From Quillaja saponaria (lineage: Eukaryota; Streptophyta; Magnoliopsida; Fabales; Quillajaceae): 64,000 bases of DNA. The translations under genes and the position numbers were made by a program. The DNA lies in the NCBI GenBank assembly GCA_029379385.1, contig CM055617.1:16438679-16502678 (forward strand). Reading direction: 5' to 3'. Within the stretch, counting starts at the first letter, position 1. Every line of letters begins with the position of its first letter. Below, piece after piece: positions 1 to 11,674 of this stretch. The notes under the pieces are model-generated. The model had not been told where the DNA came from. It was given only the letters and a program-made list of their open reading frames with translations, and made no database searches.

Positions 1-3
1 TCA

Positions 4-32
4 TGTATATATATATATATATATTATATACA
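4..32. repeat. (AT)n microsatellite
   Basis: Simple TA dinucleotide run at the left edge, immediately before the plastid-derived segment. No coding content. Confidence 0.85.
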
Positions 33-40
33 TACTAAGA

Positions 41-374
41 AATATCTCTTGCCTTCAGCTTTACTCAAGTAAGCTTCTGATATTTCAAGAGTTTGTTAAG
101 CTTCTTGTGGATCAATGTCACTACCTTTCTCTGCATCATTTACTAAAATAGTGATCTTATTATTGCCTATTCTAGCAAAACCACCAATCAGAGCCATCGT
201 TAACCATTGGTCTATAAGGCATATTCTCAAAATACCTATATCTATAGCTATGGCAATAGGCGCGTGATTTGGTAATACGCCAATTTGTCCACTATTAGTA
301 GATAAAATGATTTCCTTCACTTTTGAATCCCAAACAATTTGATTTGGGATTAGTACACAAAGATTTAAAGTCAT
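41..374 (-). pseudogene. atpE: Plastid ATP synthase epsilon subunit, truncated copy
   Basis: In plastids atpE encodes the epsilon subunit of CF1 ATP synthase on the thylakoid. The minus-strand frame starts at the ATG at 372-374 and reads a typical beta-sandwich N-domain ([14 protein letters not shown], then [11 protein letters not shown] and [14 protein letters not shown]) for 92 codons. It then meets TAA where the family has a Gln codon (CAA to TAA). Recognisable epsilon helix sequence (QTLEISEAYLSKAEGK) continues past the stop to about position 41, where homology ends. The normal protein is about 134 residues, so the C-terminus is missing. The start overlaps the atpB stop in the plastid-typical ATGA arrangement. 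Nuclear relic, not expressed as a product. Confidence 0.92.
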
Positions 375-687
375 TTCTTCAATTTACTTTCCATTTCTAA
401 GTTCGTAGCCTTCGCAATTAGCTTCATCGACGGAAAGACCATCTGATTCTCTGGAAAGATCAATTTAAACCTTCTAATTGTTTCTACTAGATTGACATAT
501 TTTCCTGGAGAACCGGTAAATACTTCTGCTATGAAAAAGGGTTGTGATAAGAAATGCTCAATTTTTCATGCTCTTGCTATGATTAAGCGATCCTCTTTGG
601 ATAATTCTTCCAACCCAAGGATAGCTCATAATGTATTGAAGTTCTTTGTAATGTTGGAGAGTTTGTTTAACTCTGTTCGCAGTTTCA
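371..687 (-). pseudogene. atpB: Plastid ATP synthase beta subunit, 3' fragment
   Basis: This is the C-terminal part of the CF1 beta subunit, the catalytic subunit of plastid ATP synthase. Minus-strand reading from about 687 gives [13 protein letters not shown], then GLEELSKEDRLIIARA, the FLSQPF region, [14 protein letters not shown], and finally [10 protein letters not shown] before a stop that overlaps the atpE start. It contains an in-frame TGA where the family has Arg (CGA to TGA), frame changes, and a short deletion before the last 15 residues (the AFYLVGNIDEAT-like stretch is lost). Only about the last 100 codons of a roughly 498-codon gene are present. Confidence 0.9.
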
Positions 688-690
688 TAA

Positions 691-1078
691 TGTTTATATC
701 GCTAGAAAATCTAAAGGGTCAACCGATCAGGTTTTACTACAATTACTTGAAAAGCATTTGGATAACATACTTTTTCGATTGGGTATGGCTTCGACTATTC
801 CTCAAGCCCACCAATCAGTTAACCATAAACATATTTTAGTTAATGGTCATATAGTAGATATACCAAGTTGTCGCTGCAAACCCCAAGATATTATTACAAC
901 GAGGGATGAACAAAAGTCTAGAGTTCTTATTCAAAATTATCTTGATTCACCCCCCCCATAAGGAATTGCCAAAACATTTAACTCTTCCCCCATTTCAATA
1001 TAAAGGATTAGTAGTAAATAGGTTGGTTTGAAAATAAATGAATTGCTGGTTGTAGAATATTATTCTCATCAGGCTTAA
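691..1078 (+). pseudogene. rps4: Plastid ribosomal protein S4, 3' half
   Basis: rps4 encodes the S4 protein of the plastid small ribosomal subunit. Plus-strand sequence begins in mid-gene ([11 protein letters not shown], then QVLLQLLE) and covers the S4 RNA-binding domain ([45 protein letters not shown]). An extra C in the poly-C tract near 950-958 shifts the frame. After it, homology resumes as ELPKHLTLPPFQYKG, a small deletion follows, and the normal C-terminus ELLVVEYYSHQA ends at TAA 1076-1078. The first roughly 90 codons are absent, replaced by inverted atpB sequence. Confidence 0.92.
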
Positions 1079-1329
1079 ACCTGGCTAAAATAAAAAAGTT
1101 CAGATAATTTTACCCCTCTTTGTCTAAGGAAAGGGACAAAGAAAACAAAAAGTGTAAGGGATTTGATCTACGCATTGATAAATATTTGGTAGTAGATTCA
1201 TAATTAAAAAAGTTTTTGTGACTGTTATTCTTCCAAAAGAAATGAAATAAAAGGTACAGTAGAGCTAGGACAGTTATTTTATGAGGTCTACCCAATGGTA
1301 GATGTAGAGATGCATTATAGATCGATATG
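1079..1329. other. Unassigned spacer between NUPT and LTR
   Basis: No coding similarity recognised. It could be more plastid spacer from beyond the rps4 stop, but I cannot confirm this by eye. The following LTR becomes recognisable at about 1330. Confidence 0.4.
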
Positions 1330-4300
1330 ATACTAACTCATACTTTCAACATTCCTCATTTTTCCCAACATTAAATCAATGTTAAGTTAATATTTTAAAA
1401 TCACCCAACAGATTTAATCATGAAATTTAATTATTAATCCAACCAAAGTTTTAAGATTTCCCTTTCCTTAACCACTCAACCAATAATTTTTCACTCTTTG
1501 TTCTTAGACTTTTATTCAAATTTAAATAATGCTTACCCCTAAGATATCAATCTACTAAGTTCTCTAAGTTATATTACAAATAGTTTCTTCTAGACATTTT
1601 GTCAAACATTTTAAGGGCATAATTAATTCCATTTCATCTATATATGCTTGTATTTGCATCCTTCCCAATAAAATCAATACAATTCCATCCACCCACATCT
1701 TACTCATTTTCCAAATATAAATCATGAATTTAGTTTAGTTATTTAAAATAAGCAAAACTTGAATTATATAATTTTCCTAACAACACTCCTTTCTAATTCA
1801 AATTTTTCTTTTAACATTCAATCACTACTATTTACCTCACTTGACAGAGTTCAAATATTAACTTGAAATTGAAGTAATCTCTTATGATAATAAAACTTAA
1901 ATCATGGAATTTCATAACAACTCAATTCTACATTAACTATTTCCATCACTACCAACTTGTATTTTATCTCCTAACCATACCTAAATCCAAACCTTTAAAC
2001 CATACTACAAGGAAGTAACTAAGTTTCAAGGAAAATAAAGGAAATTGAATGGACTCACACTTAGTGTCTTTTAGGCTTTTCAACAAACACTTTAAGGGAA
2101 ACTTATTTATTCTAGTTCATGAGTATGTATATATATTTATATAAACCTTGAAAGAATCAATACAAATTCATCAATACCTATATTACTTATACTCTCAACA
2201 TTAAACTTGTAAGTTAAACTAATTACCTAAAATTCATTAAAAGTTTGAGTTATCCACTTTCAACATAAACACAACCAATTTCCCATAGTTCCTTTTTCAA
2301 TTATTCCTTTAACCCCTTACTTTTGATCATGTTCTTTGTTCATAATTCATAATTCATAATTCAATTTTTCCTAATCCTTCACCCATAACAACTACCGACA
2401 AGAATTTCTTCAATTTTAAAGCAAATAAACTAAGCAAACATCCAAAATCAAGAATCATCCCACACCCTTTACCAAGCACCCAAGTTGCTGCCACTTTCCA
2501 AGGCAAGCTACCACGCCTACTTGGCGTTGGAATTGAGCTGCACCACTTCTGGAAAAGGGTGAAAGGCTACAAGCCACCTTATCCTACTATCCTGCCATAC
2601 AACAGCTTTGTAACTTTTGGCCAAAGTTGTTATCATAAGCAAACAAGAGCTTGAGAAGCAGACAAGATCAACGACAAAGAAGGAGGAAGGTTTTGCTACA
2701 AAACAGGGCTGGCTCAGAAGAAAAAGTTACCAAGCAACCTAAGCAATTTCATGAAATAAAATAAGGGGCTTTCTCACGAAAAGAAAGAAAGAAAACTCAC
2801 CCACTACTAGAAAGATGCAAAGAACACTTAAACAAAACTCACACATAGCTAAGAGGAATGTAGTAGGCTGCAAAATCTTGGCTGCTAAACTAAAGAGTTC
2901 ACGACATAAAGAAAATAGGAAAGCAAAGAAAACAGGGTAGAAAAGACTAGAAGAATTGTGAAAATTAAAGGAGGCAAAGTCAGTCAAGGGAAGAAAAAAA
3001 TGAGGAAAAGTAAGGAAAAAGAATTTATAAAGTCAAAGTCAAAATTTTTAAAGTTATGGTGTGTATTAATTCTTGTGACACAGACATGTATATATACACA
3101 TTAAATATTTATATGCTATAGATCATTTTTGTTTAAAAATTTAATTCCCTTACAACCAAAATTTTTACTAGCGAAAACTCTAAAATGTATCTCTAATGTA
3201 TTGTTAGGAATCAGTGTAAAATTTGGCAATCATATGCGCAGCGGAATTTAAAAATTTTGATTCCTTTAACCCGAAATCACCTTATGATTATATGAAAGAT
3301 CCTAATTATAGTTTAATAATTAAACAAGTAGAGAATTGTGTACCTTCGAGGCTTTTAATTCTTTCGTTGTATTCTTGATTTGCATTCACTCCTTCGTTGA
3401 TTCATCAAGAGCACAGCAACGACACAGGTGTCCCGTCTCTAAGTGTATCCACACGAACGAATCCAACTGAGGATCTTCATGCTTGAAGATGAAAGGGGTT
3501 ATTAAGAGATTCCTTATATGCTAGCACAAGTTACAGAATCTCTCTTGTAATTTTTAAACTCTCATGAGCCTAAAATCCATCAGATGGATTTTTGGGCTCT
3601 CTGTACAGTACGTACAATTATTTTTCTCTTATGCTTCTTTTTAGTTTGTTAAGTCTTATCTTTTATAAATACTAGCCACCTCCTTATATATTGGACAATC
3701 CTAACACATTAAAGATTATGCTAACATTATGATTTAATCATAATTAAATCTAATGTCTAACAAACTATAATAATTACATGATTGCCCCAAAACTCTCCTT
3801 AGTTGAATATCATCATTTTGTGTGAGACCCCTTAGGTTCAAACTATTGATGGCAGTAGGCATGTAACTTTTACATATTTATTATTGGACCATGTCCAATT
3901 AAATTAGAACTCATTCTAATTATTTAAATTAAAACTCTTTTTAATTCACCCTTTAATCAAGATTAATTAATTAATCATCTATAGATAATTAATTAATTAT
4001 TAGGGTTTCCTACAAGTCAAGATTGGTGCCTAGCAGCACATGATGACTACCCATAATAGTATGAATATGGCTGTGAACCTTTTGAACCTTTCTGTTAACA
4101 GTTACTGTGCAATTCAATATTTTATCATGCAATGTCCCGATTAAATCTATTTGGGTATGGAAATAATGTCAAACCCTAAATTTAATCATATGGGTCTAAT
4201 CTTAAGATTATCACTTCATTGGGAAAATTAGAAACTCATATTCTAATATCCACCCTACTATGGCCATAGACTTTAAGTTAAATCTTCTATAGACCACATA

Positions 4301-4955
4301 GGACATTCTCTCTTTTCTACTAAGAGTGATAGATCCTTTATTGCACATTCACATACCTCCATATGCAAGTGATTATACACAATTACTACTTCTTGGGTGA
4401 CTCATTAATAGAATCAGAAATAGTATCAAAGTATAATGACATACATACAAGATAACTATGATGTCTCAAGTCAAAAGACTATTTGCACAACTGTAACATA
4501 AGAACCACCTATTGACATGTTGAGAAACTCTATATAGGTGTTCTCAGTTGAGTCATTCAGTGAACTCATTCTTTAATGAGCACCTACATATCTATCTTAG
4601 TGTCTCATACACAAGTGACTATGAGATCAGTCACCTTCAACTCTTTAGTGCCAACTAGATATGTACTAATCTATTCGGATTCAGTAATGCCCTACCTAGT
4701 GATCCTATGATTAGGAACATTTAAGAATTAAGCTTAAAGGAAATACATCTCATTTGCATGATCTCATCATGATGCTTATTTCCATTACCTTAATTCTTTG
4801 GGCTCATGATGGTTAATTAATAACTCTTATACATGATAATGTTTGCCACTTATATTTATTAATAATATGAATAAGATTGTACATAAAATAATATGCCACA
4901 ACATCATATGTCATTGGCTTTAGGGCATACTACTAACATGTACCAGGTTATAACA
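1330..4955 (-). mobile_element. Ty3/gypsy LTR, truncated, interrupted by a solo LTR
   Basis: Minus-strand copy of the long-LTR family that dominates the window. The segment near 1330-1390 is the reverse complement of 24960-25010, and 1640-1740 matches 24600-24680 in reverse. The terminal GGTTATAACA (4946-4955) is the reverse complement of the family's LTR start TGTTATAACC. Positions 3202-4938 are an unrelated inserted LTR. The opposite end (normally TGTCACACCC) is missing, so roughly half of the LTR was lost before or when it joined the plastid segment. It contains short chance frames only. Confidence 0.75.
3202..4938. mobile_element. Solo LTR of an unrelated LTR retrotransposon
   Basis: This 1,737-bp block starts TGTTAGGAATCAG and ends CTACTAACA, giving the 5'-TG...CA-3' termini of an LTR. 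It is flanked by TGTAT (3197-3201) and TGTAC (4939-4943), a 5-bp target-site duplication with one mismatch. It interrupts a gypsy LTR that resumes and ends 17 bp later. There is no PBS, polypurine tract or coding sequence beside it, so it is a solo LTR and its orientation is unknown. The sequence is unlike the gypsy LTRs in the window. A copia family is possible but not shown. Confidence 0.8.
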
Positions 4956-4989
4956 ATAGGCCCAAATTATAATTGGGACCCAGAGAATC

Positions 4990-7960
4990 CCTATCTAAAA
5001 GTTAAAAAGTTGTATGAAATGTTGGCAATTGTAAATGATCCAGTATAGGCACAGTGTGAAGAAGCCATTCTTTTAGCCATGACTCAACTATTGAACTGTA
5101 AGTCAGAATTCAATGAGTAGAAGAATTGTTACAATAGGTTCGTCTAAATCATTAAGGGTCTTCTCCCCAAGGATGAGAAAGTTGCATGAGAATTGTTACC
5201 TGGATCTTTTATGAGTCTAGAAAGTTGGTGAAGAAGTTAAGACTTAGACATGACAAGATTGATGTTTATCTAAATCACTACCAATTATATTACAATGTGT
5301 TTGTGATGTTTGTAAAGAGTCTTGTTTCAAGCAATAGGGTGAAAAGAACATACCTCATAAGGTATGGTGACACTTACCCATTATGAGGAGGTTACAGAGG
5401 CATTATATGTCTAAAGTCACTGCAAAAGACTTAAGATGGCACAAGGAAGGCAAATGGAAGAAACTAGACTTAATGATACATCCGTTTGATAGGGGAGACA
5501 TGGATACACTTTGACGAAGTCCATCCACCATGGTCATAAGAAATAAGAAATGGTAGACTTAGGCTCTTAATAGATGAATTCACTCCATTTGGTAATTCTA
5601 GATCTTAATATTTATGATGGCCAGTATTTGTCACTCCTTATAAATTTGTACTAGGCATATGCATGAAACAACAATACATTTTCTTGACTTTGCTAATTCA
5701 TAGTCCAGTCCATCCTGACAAGAATTTTCATGTCTATCTCAGGCCTTAATAGATGAGCTGAAAAACTTTATAGAGATTGCATCTTGACTTTTGATAACTC
5801 TTTGAAGTAAAACTTTATTATGAGAGTTGTTCTTCAATGGATGATTTATGATTTTCGTGTTTACGGTATGACTTCTAGGTAGAGTACAAATGGTAGACTA
5901 TAATGTCCCATATGTATAGAACATACAAAATACTTCACACTAAAGCAAGGTAGGAAATAATGTTGGTTTGATTGTCAACGTTAATTCTTTCCTGAGAATC
6001 ACTCATTTCAAAAGCAAAGAAATAGTTTTAGAAAAATACCATTGAGAAAAACTAACCACCTCCTAGATTTTTGAGTAAGGAGGTATCTGCCAGGATTAGA
6101 TCATTTGATGTTTCAACATACAGAAAGGATCATAATTAGGTGAAGACGAGTATATTCGAAGAGTTTTCGTATTGGTGTACCAACCTATTTTGTCACAACT
6201 TAGACGTCATGCACATTGAGAATAATGTGTCTGACAATATTTTCAATATTTCATGAACTTTGAAGGTAAATTCAAAGACAATCCACAAGCTCGTCAAGAT
6301 TTGAAAGAGATATGTTATTATCCAAAATTGGAGTTGTGTGAGGTTAATGGAAATTTTTTTAAGGCTAAAGCAACCTAGGCTCTAAGCAAGTATGATAAAA
6401 GGTTTATTTATGAATGGATTAAGAATGAAATCAAGTTCCCTTATGGTTATGCTTCTAATTTGTCTCATTGTGTAAACAAAAAAGATTACAAAGTTTATGG
6501 TATAAAGAGCCATGACTATTATGTGTTCATGCAAAGGTTATTACCAATTACACTCCGAGACTTGATTCCAAAACCAATTTCGGATCCTATTACAGAACTT
6601 AGTAATTTCTTCTAGGATATTTGTGCAACTGAGTTGAGCATTCCATGTATGGAGAAAGTTGAGTAAAATATACTTGTGACTCTTTGTAAGATGGAAACTA
6701 AGTTATTACCTAGTTTCTGGGATCCTATGGAACATTTACAGATTTACTTGGTTCATGAGGCAAAAGTTTGTGGCCTAATATATTGATGAATGTATCCTTT
6801 CGCAATGTAACTATAAAATTTATTGTATTTTTTATTAATGTTTATAACAATTAGGCGTATTGTATATTAAATCATAACATTTATTTACAGGTGGATGCGT
6901 AATTAGAAAAAGAAAGTTCGCAACAAAGCACTTGTTGAGAGCTCAATTGTCGAGATTTGCATACTCAAAAAGACATATAATCTATGCAGCCTTTACTTTG
7001 CAAGCAATATGTGTACAAAGATGTGAGAAATAAGCCAAAATGACAATGACAATATTGGTCCAAATGGCCAAACCTTTATATTTTCTTATTATGGTAAAAA
7101 AATTAGATGTGCTCGGTCTAAATTGCTAGAAGATTGCAAGTATAACAAACCGGTGATATATGTCCTTCCTAATTGTGAAGAGATTGGGCTTTTTGTGTTC
7201 TTATCCCTGTAATTTTTTGCATGCAACTTATCTTGTGGTCCATGTATTTGTAGTTAATACGATTCAATAATGAGACTTGATCAACCAAATATCACATATC
7301 AATAACTCCAGAGACTCTTTGAAATAAACTTTTTGCAATTGCTACACCAACTAGTAAGAATTTCATCAATTATAATTAAACTTCTATTTCATTAATGGCA
7401 TTTTTACTCTTATATATTTGATAATTACATAGGTCTTAAGTGATCTAAGTGTTGATGAGCACATATGTGATATAACTATAGGTCTAAGTTAGTGTGGCTA
7501 ACTCTTACGATGGATACATTATAAATGGTTATAGGTTTCACACAGAATTTCATGCAAAAAATAAAATACAATGAGTAGGGTATTTTTGTGAAGGGATGTT
7601 GTTATGACGAATGTGATAACAATTTTTATGATATGTTGACAGATGTTATTAAGTTGGTGTATGAGGGTCCCAACAACAAAGTTGTCCTGTTCAAGTATCG
7701 ATAGTATGATTAATCTGACAAGGGACTTAAAGTTGACCCTAACATGATTTGATTGAAATAAATAACAAGTCCAAACTTAACTTGGATGAGTTATTTGTGT
7801 TGGGTTATCAAGGGACATAATTATTTTATGTAAAATATATATGTAAGAAAAGAGAAGGGCTTGATTGGTGGGTATGATGTAATGTCAAACCAAGGAACTT
7901 TGTTAATTTACCAATGATAACATTAAAGGTGTAGTGCCCTATGCAATGATGAGAATTAGT
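4990..7960 (+). pseudogene. CACTA transposase (TNP2-like), heavily decayed
   Basis: TNP2-type transposases mobilise CACTA elements by cutting at the terminal repeats. Scattered across frames are family landmarks in the right order. Around 5190-5290 lies YESRKLVKKLRLRHDKID with the following YLNHYQLYY. Near 5740-5990 come an LIDELKNF stretch, the CPICIEHTKYFTLKQGRK motif and a WFDCQR stretch. At about 6190-6230 is HNLDVMHIEKNVSDNIF, the hallmark Transposase_21 block. Near 6420-6560 sit the GYA and KSHDYY region. A DUF4218-like FWDPMEHLQIYLVHEAK is at about 6715-6770. A DUF4216-like end runs at about 7500-7900 (YIINGYRFHTEFHAKN, later KVVLFKYR). Many stops and frameshifts; introns may account for some gaps. 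No usable start codon identified. Confidence 0.85.
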
Positions 7961-8159
7961 CGTTCTTACCCGTAAATATGCAAGTATGCAAATATATAGT
8001 TCATATATTATGACAATGTTAATTACTAGTTCTGTTATGCATTTTATAAGTAACTAATATAATCATATAACTTGTTGTTTTAGGTATATTGCATAGTCAT
8101 GCCTAGAGGTATATATTCTTTCAATTTTATTTTCATAATGGGATTCTTAAAAAGGATTG

Positions 8160-9720
8160 TATACCTAAGTTATAGTTTAACTGCAAAAGCTTTGTAAATT
8201 TGGGTTAAGGGGACAAAAAAGTCAAGTACAAGTTCTTTTCAGATTCCGAGAGTATCGGCATGACTGTGAGAAAGAATAAGACTTGTAAGAAGAAACATAA
8301 ATTCATATGGATCAATGGTTAGAATAGTATGCCCAAGTTAGAGTTTCAAGGCTTTGTAAAATTGGTTCTAGAGGCAAAACAGTCAAATACAAGTGCAATT
8401 TGGATTCTAGGAGTACTAACATGGTTGTGGGACGAATAAACCAATAGAAAGAAATGAAAATCAATTTGGATCAACAATTAGGATATTATATCAAAGTTAT
8501 AGTTTCAAGCTAAAAGCTTTGTAAATTTAGGTTCGAGAGGCAAAATGATCAACTACAAGTTTGTTTTGAATTCCAAGAGTATTGACATGACCGTGAGGAT
8601 GAATAAGACCTATAAGAGGAAACAGAAATCCATTTGAATCAATGTTTAGGATATTATTCATAATTAGATTTCAAGTCAAAAACTTTGTAAAATTGGGTTT
8701 AGGGGGCAAAATAGTCAAATACAAGTCTATTTCGAATTCCGGTAATACCAACATGAACGTGGAGACAAATAAGACCTATAGGATGAAACATAAATCTATT
8801 TGGATAAATAGTTAGGGTATTAGACCAAACTTATAGTTTGAAGGAAAAAGTTTTGTAAATTTAGGTTCGGGGGACAAAATGGTCAAGTATAAATCCATTT
8901 TAGATTTTGTGAGTACTGGCACTACCGTTAAGATGAATAAAACCTGTAGGAAGAAACAAAAATCTATTTGAATCAATGGTTACGATATTAGGCCAAAGTT
9001 ATAATTTCAAGGCAAACGCTATGTAAATTTAGGTTCGGGGGAGCAAAATGGCCAAGTACAAGTTTGTTTCGGATTCCAAGAGTATTGACACTACCATGGG
9101 GGCGAATAAGAGCTGTAAAAATATAAAAATATATTTGGATCACTGCTTAGGTTATTAGGCCAAAGTTATAATTTCAAGGCAACAATTATGTAAATTTTGG
9201 TTTGGGAGTAAAATAGTCAAGTACAAGTCCATTTTAGATTCCGGAGTACTGACATGACCTTGGGGACTAACAAGACTTATAGGAAGAAACAAAAATCCAT
9301 TTGAATAAACAATTAGGATGTTAGGCGAATGATATTGTTTCAAGGCAAATGCTTTGTAAATTTGGGTTCATAGGGAAAAATTGTCAAGTATAAGTGGGAG
9401 TACTAGAATAATGGTGGGCATGAATAAGACCAGTAGAAAAAAATGAAAATCCATTTGGATAACTGGTTAGGATATTAAGCCAAAGTTATAGTTTCAAAAG
9501 ACCAATATTTTGTAAAATTTGGTTCGAAGGTAAAAATGTCAAGTACAAGTCTATTTTGAATTTTAGGAGTAAAGGCAAGACCATGAGAATGAATAAGACC
9601 TATAGAAAGAAATGAAAAATCAATTTGGGTCAACTATAAAGATTTTATGCCCAATTAAGCATTTCAATGCAAAAGATTAATTTGTAAATTTGACTTTGTC
9701 CAAGTTAGAGTTTTAACTTA
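8160..9720. repeat. About 165-bp degenerate tandem repeat, 9-10 copies
   Basis: The phrase AAAGCTTTGTAAATTTGGG and close variants recur at about 8180, 8350, 8513, 8675, 8846, 9016, 9184, 9348, 9507 and 9680, spaced about 157-170 bp. Each is followed by a matching block (TCAAGTACAAGT, then GATTCC, GAATAAGACCTATAGGA and AAATCCATTTGGAT). Copies have diverged by point changes and small indels. The repeats lie inside the CACTA remnant, between its transposase and its right end. No sustained reading frame. Confidence 0.85.
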
Positions 9721-10029
9721 AATGCATATTAAGTTTAGTATAACTTATAATTTTTAAAATTTCAGATTGCACCTCCTTCATCCAGACATTCACACCTCAA
9801 TCAGCAGAATGACAAGCAAGGTCGAGATGACAAAAACTTAGAATTAGAAGATGTTTTTCAGCTTTATATATTATTTCATTTATAATTATAAACATTGTTA
9901 TGATGATTTTTGTAAAATATTTTTTATTTATATAAATCTTTGAATTTAAACATAAAATTATGCTTCTATACAGGTATTTATAGGAAAAAAATTAAAAAGT
10001 ACATTAAATTAAATTAAACTTTGAAATAA

Positions 10030-10406
10030 GTTTCATCGTCTATGTCTGCCTTTCGATTAACTGTGTCTGTATTTTGTAGATGTAGATAACAATTAAAAAA
10101 AAATCAAGATAAAAGTATTGCATTTGCTCTTTAATTATTTGCATCTGGGAGTTACATGTGCAGAATACCAATATAGTCATTGGCATTTGGCATTTTTGCG
10201 TCTATCACGTAGACACAGTTGCATCTGTTTCTACTTTTTATTGTATGTACACCAGAGTCCGATACGTGGCCAAACATTGTTGGCAACTACACATTGTTGA
10301 CGTAGATAGTGTTATCTAAGTTTAGGATTAGTGCGTCAGGTTAGTTGTGTCTGCAATGTCACTTGTGGCTGCCAATGACATGCAATTAAGGTCATTTCTT
10401 GTAGCG
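10030..10406 (+). repeat. CACTA right end: subterminal motifs and degenerate terminal repeat
   Basis: Positions 10392-10406 read, in reverse complement, CGCTACAAGAAATGA, close to the plant CACTA terminus CACTACAAGAAA. Inward lie repeated short motifs in both orientations, such as GACGTAGATA, CACGTAGACACAG and TGTGTCTG. They match the usual pattern of CACTA subterminal transposase-binding repeats. The flanking 3-bp duplication cannot be checked because the left end is missing. Confidence 0.65.
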
Positions 10407-10591
10407 CGTGTTCACTTTTCGACAAAACACACAATTCTTAATCATGTCCATTTTTTGTAAGTAAATCTTTAATGGATCCAAAACGCCTCTTAGTTCGCCA
10501 AAAGCCCCCAACTGACATGTTCCTCCTTTTTTGGCCGCCATTGTCCAAGTCTGCTCTCCGCAGAAGGAAAAAAAAATTAAAAAAAGAGAAA

Positions 10592-10820
10592 ATGGTTTGT
10601 TTTCAGTCCAAGTCTTTAGAAATCCCTATTCATTATTAATATATATCTTCTTTTAATTTTTGGAGAACACAACCTTTAATCTTGAAAAAAAAAAAAAAAA
10701 AAATTAAAGAAAGAACATAGTTTGCTTTCAGTCCAAATCTTTACAAATCCCTAGTCATTATTAATGTATATCTTCTTTTTTATATTCAAAGAATTTTTAG
10801 ATAACACGTAACCTTTTATT
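10592..10820. repeat. Direct duplication of about 100 bp
   Basis: Two copies (about 10592-10685 and 10708-10820) share TCAGTCCAA(G/A)TCTTTA, then AAATCCCTA, TCATTATTAAT and ATATCTTCTTTT. They are separated by a poly(A)-rich stretch. Each is followed by ACA- and ACCTTT-containing sequence. Confidence 0.8.
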
Positions 10821-11674
10821 TGTAACTATCCAACCACTTAATTTAAATTTTTGTTTTTTTTTTTTTTCTTGGTGGTTACACACGCAGTCCTCCTTTCATG
10901 AGGCACTTGGAAGTTCTACTGATTTTGTAGTGGTTGGTCAACTTAACTGAGATGAAGATTAAATGAAGAAAATTCAAAGAATATTTTGCTTCCTGTCATT
11001 CCTGGATAACCCTCTTCAATATGATAAATAGTACAAAGCATGATCTTGTTGAATTAAAATAAATAAAACACCAACATATTAAAAAAGTGGCTACGAGATT
11101 GAACATATCAGAGGAACTATGGCCTTTGGTAAGGCGAGGGAGGCATGCCATGATGAATTCTAATAGAAGCACACCAAGAAACATGAGTGAGGAACACATA
11201 ACAATATTAAAAACTTGCACAAGTTTTGTGAAGCTAGTCACTTTCCATCGCTTTCTATTGTCCTCAACTACCAGTAAGAGATTCTACTGATTGCAGATAG
11301 GATTTTTTTTCAATCCAAAAAGTACAAAGGAACCTAGCTATTGGAATCTTAGATGAACTGGGACTTTTGTAAATAAAGATTATGTCCATGTTATCTTCAA
11401 GAACAATTTATGACAGCGGAACTACAAATGTGTAATACCTCGTGTGCAACGAAATCGGAGTATTTTGTTTTGTAAGGTGTTCTTCATTGTCCAACTTGGT
11501 GAACTTCTCTATGGCATATGCCTAAAGTCAGTTGCCAGTTAGTTTCTTCAAATTTTTAAAGCAATCTTCATGTTTGTCTCACATACCAAATAGCCGCATG
11601 AAATGACTATACATAGTAAACCCCTCACGTCCATTTTCATCTAAATATATTATACAGAGAAAAGTAAGATAACC
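10821..11674. other. Intergenic sequence upstream of the BBE-like pseudogene
   Basis: No recognisable gene. Two overlapping small frames on opposite strands (10996-11241 minus, 11087-11290 plus) lack known motifs and I do not call them. A possible old promoter for the downstream gene would lie near 11590-11650, where short TATA-like stretches occur, but none is convincing. Confidence 0.4.

Larger units (their letters stand above)
41..1078. other. Plastid-derived nuclear insertion (NUPT), rearranged
   Basis: About 1 kb of plastid DNA made of two joined fragments: the 5' part of atpE with the 3' end of atpB (both minus strand), then the 3' half of rps4 (plus strand), meeting near 688-691. In angiosperm plastomes these loci are separated by the trnT-trnL-trnF-ndhJ-ndhK-ndhC-trnV-trnM block and are normally in the same orientation, so the join arose during or after transfer. 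All three genes carry stops or frameshifts, so the copy is not functional. The surrounding transposons place it in the nucleus. Confidence 0.88.
4956..10406 (+). mobile_element. CACTA (En/Spm) DNA transposon remnant
   Basis: A decayed plus-strand tnp2-type transposase (about 4990-7960) is followed by a tandem-repeat block (8160-9720), subterminal motifs, and a right end that reads in reverse complement as a degenerate CACTA terminus. The left end was not found; the truncated gypsy LTR abuts the coding remains at 4956, so the left terminus was lost or lies beyond an insertion. Cut-and-paste element, certainly inactive. Confidence 0.8.

Noticed and set aside
41..1078. Functional plastid genes, i.e. 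the window being plastid or mitochondrial DNA
   Set aside because: All three genes are truncated or broken and lie beside nuclear transposons.
8160..9720. CRISPR-like array because of regular spacing
   Set aside because: Eukaryotic context; whole 165-bp units repeat rather than short repeats with unique spacers.
10996..11290. Overlapping 81- and 67-codon frames on opposite strands
   Set aside because: No domain, no neighbouring exons and low-complexity composition; typical chance frames.
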